This document shows positions 1 through 11,400 of a DNA stretch of 64,000 nt, one piece after another; position 1 is the first letter of the stretch, and each line of letters opens with the position of its first letter. The DNA comes from Phoenix dactylifera (lineage: Eukaryota > Streptophyta > Magnoliopsida > Arecales > Arecaceae). Location of the stretch: positions 23,128,899 through 23,192,898 of the forward strand of contig NC_052394.1 of assembly GCF_009389715.1 (NCBI RefSeq), read 5' to 3'. The notes under the pieces were generated by a model that was given only the letters and a program-made list of their open reading frames with translations, ran no database searches and was not told where the DNA came from. Position numbers and translations under genes: made by a program.

Positions 1-297
1 TTTTATCAAACCTCGTCTGATGTTACTGGTTGCATCACTTCTTTTTCTTTTTCTTTCAGACGAGCAAACTACATGTGCCTTCTGGTTTAAGTTTAATCTT
101 TGTTTTTAACCTCGGCCCGCAGGGAGTGCCGACTAGATCCTTCCGTTTAGTTCTCTCTCGTAGTTTTACCAAGCTAAGGGGCACCTCTGACGCCAGTCTC
201 GGGAACAGATCCTTTTCAAGATAGATTTCCGTTTAGAAAACAAAAAAAAGAAAAAGAAAAAGAAGAAGGAGAGGTGGGATCCCACCTCCACTTCCTC

Positions 298-303
298 TAT
301 AAG
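298..303 (+). promoter_or_regulatory. candidate TATA box of the DVL-type gene
   Basis: A TATAAG hexamer lies in a CT-rich stretch 164 bases before the ATG at 467. It is followed by a C/T-rich leader typical of plant 5' UTRs. The distance fits a TSS near 330 and a leader of roughly 135 bases. This is a positional inference only. Confidence 0.4.
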
Positions 304-466
304 AGAGTATCTACGGCCACCCCCGACCCCCACAGTCTCCTCTTCATCTAGCCACCCACACAAAACCGAGTCTTTCTGCCCCGTCTTAGCTTGTTCTCTC
401 TTGTTTTGATATCTTTCATAATATCATCATTTATACAAGCGAGAAGAAGGGAAGAAAACTTGGAGG

Positions 467-697
467 ATGGAGGATTACATGGATGAGAAGTGGAAGCTGT
501 CGAAGAAGGGGAGCAGGAGGGTGGCGGTGGGAGAGGGCAGGGGACCTTTGTTTAATGGGCCGGCGAGCGAGAGGGAGGGGAGGACGTCGCGGTCGTTGTC
601 GAGCCGGTGCACGAGGTTGGTGAAGGAGCAGAGGGCCAGGTTCTACATCATGCGCCGCTGCGTCACCATGCTCATCTGCTGGCGAGACTACCCCTGA
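467..697 (+). CDS. DVL/ROTUNDIFOLIA-like (RTFL) small polypeptide
   Basis: This encodes a 76-residue basic peptide with no introns. The C-terminal block at about residues 45-75 (SLSSRCTRLVKEQRARFYIM, then RRCVTMLICWRDYP) matches the conserved RTF/DVL domain. Its hallmarks are K-x-x-x-A-x-F-Y-I-M-R-R-C and a Cys-Trp near the end. The N-terminus (MDEKWKLSKKGS, from Met5) also resembles family members, so translation could begin at 467 or at the in-frame Met5 at 479. In Arabidopsis and rice these plasma-membrane-associated peptides restrict polar cell proliferation, and overexpression shortens leaves and fruits. The linker between the N-terminus and the domain is short and Arg/Ser/Gly-rich. The gene stands alone, with the nearest recognised gene about 8 kb downstream. 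Family assignment is firm; which paralogue it is cannot be told. Confidence 0.85.
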   Translation: MEDYMDEKWKLSKKGSRRVAVGEGRGPLFNGPASEREGRTSRSLSSRCTRLVKEQRARFYIMRRCVTMLICWRDYP

Positions 698-699
698 TG

Positions 700-2090
700 A
701 TGATTTATTTACTCTTTGGTTGCTTCGATCTGCTTCTTGTTTTCTTTCTTTCTGGGAGACGGTCTTCTCTGCCGTCCAAGAAGGAAACGTAGGCGGCTAG
801 GAATGCAACACAAAAGAGAAAGGAAGACAGATTAGAATGCTTTTGTTTCTTCTTTACTTCACCATTTATATCTTCATGGTGTCCATGTACTCGAGAAATC
901 TTTGGCTGGCCCTCCTCTTCTTTGTGCTGTTGAGTTGGTGCAACTAATTATACCAGCCACTTCCACTTGATGCTGTGAGAAAATTTTGGCATACGCAAAC
1001 ATCTGGGGAAAAGATTAATTCTTTCTGCCTGCCTCCTAACCTATAAATCTACTGTGTGCTTTCTTTAGTCTTTCTTTTTCTAGATCGTTCTTAGATCTGT
1101 TAATTGTTTGGAGTGATGGATGGACGGATGGTGGTGGAAGGCAGGAGAGAGAGAGAGAGGTGGTGACGTTTACCGGTGACTCCCTCTGTGTGCGAGCCTG
1201 CCGAGTCCGGTGTCACAGGCTGACACGATGAATTATTGGTAAAATATTTTATAGATCGCTGAGCCATCGTCGCTTTCACTGTGCATGGCTGCATGTGCTT
1301 ACTATTTTTGAATCGGGAAGTACAGTTGCCGAGTTGATATCAAACAACGAAGTGGCGGGGACGTGGATTCAGCTTTAGCCCTAAGGTTTGGCAGGTGAGG
1401 GAGGCGGCAGCTTTGGCCCCTTTCTCCTCTTCCTTTAGCTGGTGAATTAAAAAGTTACACATCATTAGCGTGTGCTGCCTACTACCGTCATACATGTCCA
1501 TCTCGCTGTATACACCCACCCCCATCACACCGTTAAAATGTAGTAAAGCTGGCTAGGAATCAAGGAGATGAACTTCTAGCAAAATGGCCCAGGTGATCTG
1601 CAACATGGGCGGCAACCCAGTTCGCGGCACTATTATCTCTCTATAAATATACTTGGCCTCAAAAGCATCCAAGTATAACATTAGTTTGGACACCTTGAGG
1701 CATAGATTCCAACCAAATATCCATGGAATCATAGTTTTGGAGTCTCTTTCTAAGATGATAATGGGAAAGCATGGTGACCACCAAAGTTAACCCCTCATAT
1801 GCAACTCTCAGCTCTATAAATTACTAAAGTCTCAAATAAACATGGCATCCACCTACAACTACAAATGCCAGCTGTAGTTTTGATCATAAATCTAGCACTA
1901 GTCATTTAACCTTACTTGTTTCATGCTACTATCAAAGTTGATCTTAAGAAAATCAGAAGTTAAGAGCTCCTAAGTGAGCATAATCATTTGAGAAGGTGTA
2001 AAAGCTGCTAGGCTAGAGTTTCAGATTTCTCTAGCTATCAAGGATTCTCTAGGAGCGTTAGCAAGAATGAATTCGCTAGTTGATATAGGA
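700..2090. other. intergenic, no gene recognised
   Basis: This stretch begins with the 3' flank of the DVL-type gene. It continues as AT-rich sequence with a short GA-rich run near 1146-1160. No conserved coding exon, RNA gene or clear element was seen on either strand. Confidence 0.6.
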
Positions 2091-2280
2091 GGATCACCGG
2101 ACTCGATGTATACCACTTTGGCCACTTTGAATATTCAAAAGGATCACTAAATTCAATATGGATCACTTTGGCCATTATGAGTATTCAAGAAAATCACCAA
2201 ATTCGATGTGCAATACTTTGGCCACTACAAATATTTAAGAGAATCACCAAACTCAATATGGATCACTTTGGTCACTAACG
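2091..2280. repeat. 50-bp tandem repeat, about 3.8 copies
   Basis: Units start at 2091, 2141, 2191 and 2241, exactly 50 bases apart. Each begins with a GATCACC/T-AAATTC-like motif and contains CACTTTGGCCA, followed by a variant of GAATATTCAA. Copies differ at several positions, so the array is not recent. It lies directly beside the LTR-like stretch on its right and may have been part of the same element. Confidence 0.85.
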
Positions 2281-2289
2281 AGCAGGGCT

Positions 2290-2830
2290 GAACAGAGTTC
2301 AGAAACAAGATCCACCATATCGGACAGTCGAGTCGTATGCCAAACTTTCAGAGGCCAGATCTTAGTCATACGATACCCGTTGAGATGATCCTTTTTTTGA
2401 AATTGGGTATATTTTCAAAATCTATAACTAGGACTTTGAATTGGGATGAAATTCTATTGTTTAGACCCTAAAAAAGGCTGGTCAAACTAAAAATTTTCTT
2501 TTTAGGTAAGACTCTGACCAGACGTAGCTCTCTAAACGAGAAGAATCAAGTGGAGCGACGGAAGACAGAGTTGATATAGAAATCAAGATCTATCTCCTCG
2601 ATATTTTTTAGCTTTTTTTAGAAGATTTCTATTAGTGATGTTTATTTTAGAAAAAACAGTCCTATTAAAATTAGAAAGAGAATTCCGACCCAAATTGTGT
2701 TAGGGCGAACCTCACATTATAAATAGAGGCTATGTACCTCTTTTTTTTAATCATTAATGAAAGAAAAGAGGACTTAACCTCTATTTTTGAGATTCCTTCA
2801 TCTATTTTTAGAGATCCGAGTTGAACGGGT
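2290..2830 (+). mobile_element. LTR-like remnant (possible solo or truncated LTR)
   Basis: The stretch has the internal layout of a plant retrotransposon LTR. A TATAAATA box at 2718-2725 is followed about 45 bases later by an AATGAA polyadenylation-like signal, and then by a T-rich and GATCC-containing tail. No matching second copy is present in the window and no gag/pol coding sequence follows, so the boundaries are approximate. An alternative is an old promoter-like spacer with no element origin. Confidence 0.4.
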
Positions 2831-3009
2831 TAAAAAAAATCTTTCTTCTTCCCGATTGGATCACTAGTTTGAATCAAAGCCTTTATAAAGATCACTTGAT
2901 GGCTTTGATCAATGTCATCAAGCATTGTCCTATGCTTAACCATTCATATATGATATGCAGCATAACACAAGAATGTCACCTTAAGGTCGCAACTACCTCG
3001 TAGAATACC

Positions 3010-3670
3010 AGCTTTAAGCATTTGCGAAGGAGTTCAGATAAGAAGAGCTGATAAGGATCGTCTCATAAAAAGAAACCATTCTCCAGACAGGCGGGGCCCC
3101 TGGAGGGCCTGGACAACCCATCAAGACAAGCTCAATAGTCTTCTCAATTTCAGAACAAAGATCACAGTAAGGAGGGATTCGGGCACTTCTATGATGCATC
3201 ACATGGTAACAGGAGAGACGCTTCCGCACCACTTTCCAAAGGAAGAGAGCTGCCCTTGGACATGTCAGTCCTCTCCAACCAAGCAACGTCATAGGATCTA
3301 ATCAAGTCAACCCTGAACAGTTTATATAACTCATCGATACGAACATGCGTTGAAGGAGAACCTTCCCATCCGAGCTTATAAGGAAAGCTGAAAAACGGAA
3401 TCGCCACTGAGGATTTTGGAAGCCAAGATCTCCCCAGATACATGAGCCCCGAGGGCACTGTTCCATTTCCTTTCTTCTTGAACAATAGGGTCACAGACCC
3501 TCTGATTCTCCAAGATTGCACCATGAGAGGTAGGAGGAAGAAGCGCTAGAGATGCTGGAGAGACCCATGGATCATTGAGCACACTGATAGATTTGCCATC
3601 TTTGATTATCCATCTAATCTTGGAGGCCAAAATAAGGATATGCGAACAAATTAATCTCAACTACATGCCA
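3010..3670 (-). pseudogene. degenerate LINE reverse-transcriptase C-terminus (zf-RVT region)
   Basis: Read leftward, the minus strand gives WIIKDGKSISVLNDPWVSP, the motif that follows the reverse-transcriptase domain in plant L1-like ORF2. After a frame change comes WKVVRKRLSCYHVMHHRSAR and a Cys-rich C-x2-C piece (YCDLCSEIEKTIELVLMGC), like the zf-RVT domain. Frames shift at least once between 3189 and 3376, so it cannot encode an intact protein. No target-site duplication was recognised, so this copy is older than the two LINE copies near 54 and 61 kb. Confidence 0.7.
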
Positions 3671-4460
3671 TGGAAGGCATTTGGTATACAATCTAAACTC
3701 CATATTTAGATCTCATCATAGGGCATCAAAGGTCATTGAACTCTAATAAATATATATATATATATATATATTTATGAAGAGGAAGGCAAAGCCACTTAGC
3801 CACCCGGCTTTTATTAGAAAACTGAAGTTTACATAAACTATTTAAAAGAATTTGTAAAAAAGAAAAACACAAAAGAGCAATAAAAATCTTTTACAAAAAA
3901 ATAGTGGTTTGTAAGTAAACTATTCAATAAGCTAAACAATTTTGTAAGTGATTTGAAAAATCTTTGTATCTTCAGTGTGCAACTATATAAGTTCTTATCC
4001 TGATGTGAGTCAGCCTTCTTTTAAAAAGATAGATTAACGTCTTTCAACGTTCCGCACCGATGTTGCGAGGTTACTCCAAAATTTTAGATAAGGATCAAAC
4101 AGCTCCTTTGAACATGGATACTTCAATTAAAGAAGGCTGACAAGATATTCTGCAAAACACAATAAATAAAACTTGATTTTTTAAAAAAAATTCAAATATT
4201 TCACTCTTTCCATATTCTAACAGATAGCAGTAATCAATTGATCCCAACATATACCGTACCGGATCGAATAGTACGGAATATACTATACTGCACTAGCTTA
4301 GTATTAATATGCGGCATAGGAGACGTACCTATATTTGATATGCTAAATCGGCCTCCGAATTTAACAATATAATGGTACCGGTATTGGCTTTATTGTCTAA
4401 ATGGTATATATTGTGGGGAAGTATTCAAACTATTTTCTCTTATTGTAAAGGAAGTCTGGG
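3671..4460. other. intergenic, AT-rich; microsatellite and GTAC-rich repeat
   Basis: An (AT)n run occupies 3750-3771. A short stretch at about 4250-4330 carries CCGTACCGGATCG and GTACGGAATA motifs related to the GTACCGG-rich repeat near 23.6 kb. No gene was seen. Confidence 0.6.
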
Positions 4461-4879
4461 TTGAACTTTACCGAAAACTTAAGCTATAAGTACTATAATT
4501 TTAAAATTAAAAAGCCAACCCGAGTTACACCCTGTCTCCTTGTCCTGGTCTGCGAGCCATCTTGCCACCACATTGGCCTGCTTCGATGTCGCAGCCCTTG
4601 GCGAGGCCATCCTGCCTGGCGCCCACAAGAGCATCACGTAGTCGAGCCAATCTCTGATGGAGAACCGGACGCACCCGATCATGGATAAACAAACTGCAGC
4701 ACGAATCACAGAGATCGGGCAGCAGCGCGACGAGATAGGAACGGCGGATATGGGATGCGAACGCGGTGGAAGAGAAGCGGCGAATGGCCCGAGGGCTTGC
4801 TGCGTTAGAAGTTGGAATGGTTTTAGATTGGATAGGGTCGAAGTCCGCGGGTCGCCTTCTTTCTTTCTTCCAGGCTCTT

Positions 4880-5139
4880 CCTACTCGTCTAGACGCCATC
4901 GCCGAGGAGCGAGAGCTCTCTCTCTCCTCTTCCAAGCTCTCTTTCTTTCGAGGAAGGGAAGGGAAGCGAAGAGAAAGGAAACCTCCCCCTCTCTTCTCAT
5001 CTTTCTGGGCGATTCGGCTCGTGGTGGATTGATATATATCGAGGCCCGCTAATCGGTACTTCTTCGAAGGGATCGACGACTAGATCGGTCGTCTGTCTCG
5101 CGATCTTGGAGGGAGGGGTGCGAAGAAGGATCCGCGGCG
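4880..5139 (+). other. probable 5'-UTR exon of FKBP20-1
   Basis: This C/T-rich, then GC-rich stretch ends with a GT donor at 5140 (GGCG followed by GTAGGC). The coding exon is preceded by a good acceptor, TTTTTGACAG, ending at 8460, with only 20 bases before the ATG. The leader must therefore come from an upstream exon, and this is the best candidate. The 5' limit is a guess, and another leader exon near 5619-5730 is possible. Confidence 0.45.
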
Positions 5140-5484
5140 GTAGGCAATCCTTCCTTCTTGGCTTCTTTGCGTTTTTTCCCCTTTTTTTCCGTTCAAATTT
5201 CGATCGGTTGGTAATTCGAATTCACTTGTTGTGGATCGCGTAGTAGTTCACGGCGATTAGGGTTTTGGAATCATTTTTAACATTTTTTATGCTTGTTGTG
5301 CTTGTTGCCTTTCTTTTTCCTTTTTTTTTTTTTTGCGTGCGTTTGTGTTGTTCTTGTTGCGCGATTAAGTTAAAATATTGATCAAAACGGCACTTGATCG
5401 AAAATTTTGTGTTGGCCTTTTCGTTTTCCCTTTCTCCGGGTGCTATATGACTTAGAATTTTATTCATAACTTTCCATACCACAA

Positions 5485-5488
<4 letters not shown>

Positions 5489-5552
<64 letters not shown>

Positions 5553-5573
5553 GTATATATATATATATATATC
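5489..5573. repeat. compound microsatellite (CT)n-(TA)n
   Basis: About 29 CT units run from 5489 to 5546, followed after a short interruption by about 10 TA units. It lies inside the proposed leader intron of FKBP20-1. It is likely polymorphic and could serve as a marker. Confidence 0.95.
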
Positions 5574-6170
5574 TGCGAATTCTTGTTCCGATTGATTCCT
5601 TCTTTTTTGATCTAGGTGGTGCGGCGGATAAGACCGGACGGAAAATTTAGGAGTGGGGTTGAGAGGAGAAGGGTTTAAAGTTTAAACTTTAAAGAAGGTG
5701 GTGATAAAGAAGCAAAATTTCACCCAGTACCATCAGAAATGAAGGGCCTTAGGAGCAGTGAAGGACCGGTTCAGTACTGGCCTGGCCGACGTAAAGACTA
5801 TGAATCATGATGAGGATTCCGCCAACGAGAAATACCCTATAGCTATCCTTAATCTGACCTTGTAGTCGCGGGGTTGTGTGAGGGCATGCAGGGCCACGAG
5901 TCAAAACGCATTCGCAAGACATGCAGCTGAAGGTTGCTGACGGGGTTTGTGTATTTTCACATGAGATACTCGACGGGCATCCTTGCATGAATCTTACTTT
6001 GACCGTAATTGGGTGAAGACCTAAGATTCTTGGATGATGGAAAAGAAGGAAAATAAGATTGTAATTATTGGTGATTTTGACAGGAAAAATTGAAGGAAGT
6101 TGACTTTTAAGGTGAGAGCTTTATTAGTTGGGAACTAGTGTCTAGGCCATTGCTTGGCCGTCCAATAAAA

Positions 6171-6327
6171 AAATTATTGCCAGAATTGCATGCTCCAGCA
6201 TGGCTGCCAATCACCGAGGCACATTCTTATGGGCCAATCACCAAGATGAGCGGAACTCATAGGAATGCACCTCGGTGATTGGCGCAATGCATCGCCAGCT
6301 GATGCATGCAGTGCATGCAATAATTTC
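6171..6327. mobile_element. foldback (inverted-repeat) element, MITE-like
   Basis: Two arms pair with each other: 6171-6231 and the reverse complement of about 6257-6327. They share AAATTATTGC at the outer ends and CCAATCACCGAGG followed by a CATTC-TATG block near the centre, with a loop of about 25 bases. It lies in the FKBP20-1 leader intron. Related sequence seems to extend to about 6147-6340. No coding sequence is present. It could be a MITE or a long hairpin transcript. Confidence 0.7.
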
Positions 6328-7704
6328 TCCATTCAATGAGTAGTAGTTGATGTAGCATATTTTGTACTTGAATCTTGTGTGGTTCATAAATTCTACCATC
6401 GTTATAGCTGTAGGCTGTAATGGAAGATGGTGCCTGAGGCGGCTGTGGAGTTGCTCAAATTGAATATCAAGAAGGTCCTATCTTGTTCGGTTTAATGTAA
6501 TGTCCCTACTTCTTATGGTTTGAAATTCTATCCCAAACAAAACATACTGTCTAGAACTTCTAAATATCATAGTATATTTTTTTATATTTCTTCCAAAAGA
6601 AAATATTTTGTCCAAAACATTCTAATCCTGATTATTCATGTAATTGTATTCTCGTTTTAGAACCTACATTAAATTGTGGACTCAAGGTATATGTGATAGT
6701 TACTACTAATTGATTGATAGTGTTATTACCTGTTCTTTCAATAATGTTCAGACAATTGGCCTTTTTTTTTAATTTCCGCCTTATTGATGAGTTATGATGT
6801 ATTTCAGCATTATCGGTTCTTATCACTACAAGACAATACCAATTTATATTCTAGTTGATGTTAAATAATCATTACTTAAACAACTCGTTCTTATTGTACT
6901 AAGAAATACCTAAAAGTTTTTGCATTTATTTTTTAAACTATCTCATTTCTGTCATACTCATTGGCAATTGTATGTCTTTCCTCTTTAATTCTCTTATTAT
7001 CTTTTAACTTCTTTCCACAGTTGAGTTTCCTACCTGAATGGCATCTTCTTTTTTCATTGTAATAATGAATTCTTCTAGAAAACATGTATTTTGTGTCAGG
7101 GAGTTATCCCCATAGGATAACCAAGAATGGCTACAAATCTGATAGTGATAGCATTACACTCATTCAATATTGTTCTTTCTCATTCATCAAATAAATATTG
7201 TTCAGGGCTATGAAATTTCTAGTTTGTTGTTGGCAAAAGATACTATAGTTAAAACAAACATATTACCAAGTTTTTGGTCTTTTAACATGCTAGAAAGACT
7301 GAAGGAACAAAGCTTACAAGGTAATATGATGCCATACTTGTTGATTGGGCTGAAATTTAGGCAATAGAGCAAGCATTCGCACATAAAATGCACACGGAGA
7401 TTAGATTATTAAGGGTAGCATTTGGTATAAGGAGGAGATAGTTAGATAGAAATTCATTGAAAAGGTTAAATGCTACATAAAAAGAGGATGAGTTAATGGA
7501 AGACTAATTTAGCGTGGCTTTCCGCACTAAAAATAAATTTGGACCTCCTACATGGAGGGGCTTGGGTATATGTGCTGCTGATCAGGAAAATGGGCATGGG
7601 ACTATACAAGAATTGAGTGGAAGTTTAGGAAGGGTTGGAAAAGATTAGCATCTGATAAGTGATACAGAAAGAAGCTTAACCTCTGTTAGTATTGAACAAT
7701 ATAA

Positions 7705-7984
7705 GGGGCTGTTTGGATAATTCTATGCAATCCAACTAGACACAGGATCACAGGCCAGAGCAGGCCTATATTCATTGAATTTCTAGGAATAGCTTTGGAG
7801 TGGGTTGGCCCGAATCCCATAGGAGAAAAAAACCCCTCAACAAGTCTTTTTTTTTTTTCTTCTCCCTGTAGGAATGGGCTAGGCAAGGTCCAGTTAACAT
7901 GGGCTGGGCCAGGCATTATATTCTATAATACTAGAAGCCATATTTCCAATCCTAAGGATCTAGCAGGATTATCCAAACAAGCCC
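7705..7984. mobile_element. Tourist/PIF-Harbinger-like MITE with TAA target duplication
   Basis: The element is 280 bp. Its left end is GGGGCTGTTTGGATAAT, and the reverse complement of its right end is GGGCTTGTTTGGATAAT, 15 of 17 identical. TAA flanks both sides (7702-7704 and 7985-7987), as expected for PIF/Harbinger MITEs. It has no transposase. It interrupts one copy of a local duplication, and the other copy keeps the uninterrupted site around 8079-8081. It lies in the FKBP20-1 leader intron. Confidence 0.85.
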
Positions 7985-8346
7985 TAAGAGGAATCAAGAA
8001 CTCAAATGATACTACAAAGGGGTTGGAAAAGCTGGCATTTGATAATATTGAATGATCAAGGGAGAAGCTTGAACGATATAAGGGGAATCAAGAACTCAAA
8101 TGCTACAGAGATTGGGTTCCTTGATTAGTTGTGCTAGTTATGTTGTTTGATGTGGCGACTGAGTATTTCAGTTATTTCTCTGGTCCAAATGACACTCCAC
8201 TAGTGTTGTTCATCTATATGCACATGAAGCAATACAAACTACTATTATTTCTTATGGCTCGTTGATTGCATAGAGCCAAGCTTTTCCAGGCCTAAACATG
8301 CATACGTATGTCCAGGTCTACTTGGGTGCCTCTATGCATGTGTGCA

Positions 8347-8381
<35 letters not shown>

Positions 8382-8480
8382 CTTTTGTGTGGTGGACCTT
8401 CTTTTTGCATGATATTCCTTAATTTTACTTTTTTCCTTTTTTTGTTTTCTTTTTTGACAGGTTTCTGAAAGTACATAGCC

Positions 8481-11400
8481 ATGGATGATGCAGTAGATTT
8501 GACTGGGGATGGAGGTGTAGTCAAGAGAGTTATAAGGAAAGCCAGAGATGACGCAATTGCACCATCAGAGAACCTTTCCCTTGTTGATGGTATTGACATG
8601 TCTCTGCTTTCATTTACTTGTTTTTTTAGCAAACAGATTGAATTTTGGTAATGTTAGCTCCACAAAATGAAAATTGAGACATTCAGCCTTCAAGGTATAA
8701 CAGAATTAGCATATTTTATCTCTTTATTTATACAAGCATACTATAACTAAAACTGTTCTTTAGGCAGTTTGACTTAATTGGGCAGCTTTGCTCCTTATCT
8801 GAACTTGATAATAGGGAAGAAAATAACAGCAAATGTGGAACTTCAAATCTGAAATTGAGAAACTATGTTACTTTGACAATTATGTAGAGTTTGTAATATG
8901 ACAATGAGGCACATTATTTTTAAAATTTTATAATCCACAATGCGGATCTTACTGTCTAGATGAAAAAAAATGGCCCTGGACAGTCTGGATGTTATTCTTG
9001 GATCAGGATCAATTATGATGATAAGATAGATTTGTCTAATGAATCATACAATATCTTGGATCATAAGACATATGTTATATATGGGCTTAGATAGTGGAAA
9101 CTACCACTTCTGATATATGTGGCTTTCATCTTCATTCTTCTACTTTATGATTATGCATTTTTCAGTTTTCACAATTTTATGTCTTCATTATGTTCCAAGG
9201 AATTAGAAAAATTTTACTATCCATAGTTTGATCCACAATCCAATTTAAACCCCTCTACAATTTATGACTTGATTATATCCAAACTACGATAATGAGGTAA
9301 AGTTGTATGGATCGTTTTTCTCTTTTTTCTTAAAGGGAACAAAACAACATGAGGTTTTGAAGTTCTATTGGTAAAACTTTGAAGATCTACTAGTTATGCA
9401 TATTCTTGCCAACCTTCTAATTGTATTTCCCACTTCCATAGGTCATTTTGTCAACTCTTGTTTCAACTCTGTAGGTTCATATGCCAAGAAAAATTAACAC
9501 ATGAATGTACCAAATTGAATAAATAAATAAATAACTCATATATTTCAACTATTCAATGGAGGTCTCTTCTCATTGCAGGATAACTTAAAACTTACAGCTG
9601 CGCTGGTTTGTTGAAATTAATCTAGGAGGAAAACAGCTCCTTTTATGGTCCAAATCCTATTCTAGTGCCAAGTTCAAACTTTGAGCTTGTTTTTTTGAAA
9701 CCCATGCTAAAGTACTCAAAACTAGAAAACCATCGGCCTTAAATGTGCTTTTTACCTAGTGACACAAGTTATGCCTGTAAGAGCTGCATACTGTTAATTA
9801 TTATTACATGCATGTACTGTTTCATGTCAATAGTGTCCATGAAGGGAAGGTCAACGGAATGCCATTGACTCATGCAAAAAACACTGAGCATCTCCACATG
9901 GTCATCGTGCTCTTCAATGCTTCTGTTGAACATAGCCATATTTGCAACTAGGTTGAGCCCCTATTTCCCTGAATAAGTAAACCACTTAAGGATTCATCAC
10001 TTTCATTAACTTTCACTCTGAAACTTATTCTACTACCATTTCTTCCCGTCCCTGGTGTATATATTCTTGGAGATTTATTAAACAGTTTTGTCCACTCACC
10101 CTTTATCGTGTTTTGAGTTTGTCAGCCTTCTTTTCCTTGATTTTAATTTTCATGAACAATTGTGCCTCAGCCTTCTGCTCTGTTGTTTGCACTTGGTTTC
10201 TTTTAAAGCTGATCGTGATTTTTAAAAGTTAAAGTTCCTCTTTCCTTTTTCGGTGCCTACAAGCAATTTATAATTGGAGTTTTGGGGTTTTCTTGTCTTT
10301 CTTGTTTGTAAAATCAGTTTATTAAAGGTAAAAGCAAGTTGAGAATAATGCAGGATTGAATGGATAATCAATTTGTCGAGTACATCAGAGCTTAGTGAAG
10401 AGGATGATAGGGAATTTAAAAGGGAGCATTCCTTTTTCACTTTTATAGCTAGATTATTGTGGTTTTGGTGGACGATATGGCAAGCCATGGATGTCAGCTT
10501 GTGGTTTGTTTGTTCTACCCAAAAATATCAACGGATTTCTTGTATATGTATTTACTCTTCCAGAACTTTATAACTCTCAAAATTGATGCATGCATATCTT
10601 AACATTAGAAAATAAGATATATGCTTTTTTGAAAACAATTTAATTCCAATCTGACATGATGCTTGTGTCAGAAGACTGAGATCTTGTCTAAACCTTTTGA
10701 ATCTTGTCATTGAATCTGTTTTCTTGTTCCACTTATATCGGTAAAGTGATGAGGACTTTCTAAAGACAAGCCAATCTCTGGACCAAATTGAGTTCTTTTC
10801 TAGTCCCTTTGCTTTCCTTTCTTAACAGAGAACCTGAAGACAAAAGAACGAGTTTTGCTTGCACTTATAACCTATTCATCATGTTTGTTGATTGAAAAGA
10901 ATATAACTGTCAACCTTAAATGAGGTGTCTGTAATATCCTGTTACCTGCAAAGCGGTTGCTTCTGATCCTTAGCCAAGGAAATGCTTTCTGGAAGTTAAC
11001 CAGACATTTAATGGGAAGCAATCTTTGACAACTTACTGTCACAAGCCTTCATGATGTTTTTATGTATAAAAAGGAAATTGTCAGGCTCCTATTTCTGCCG
11101 ATCCTCATTCTTTTCATTGCATCCCCCATGATCTCTCTCTCTCTCTCATGCCCTCATGCACACGCATGTACACATGCAAACGTGATTTTATTTCCAGATA
11201 AGCACTTATTTTGTTGTTTGTCTAGCCATTTTGAAATAGCGGTGATCATTTGAGTAGGCATGCAAATAAACTATCTAATCGATTGCAGCGTTTATAATGT
11301 GACCTAGTATAAACCAACAGAATCTTATGATGACAGCACAGGAGAAACCTTATCGGAGCTTAGCTATGCATCTTATTTAGTCAATCACATGTTAGACTTT

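Noticed and set aside
2091-2280. Evenly spaced repeats considered as a CRISPR array
   Set aside because: The units are contiguous 50-bp tandem copies without unique spacers, in plant nuclear DNA with no cas genes.
4461-5052. Overlapping frames of 75-136 residues before FKBP20-1
   Set aside because: Unconserved and Arg/Ser-rich, in a GC-rich promoter or leader region. No family match.
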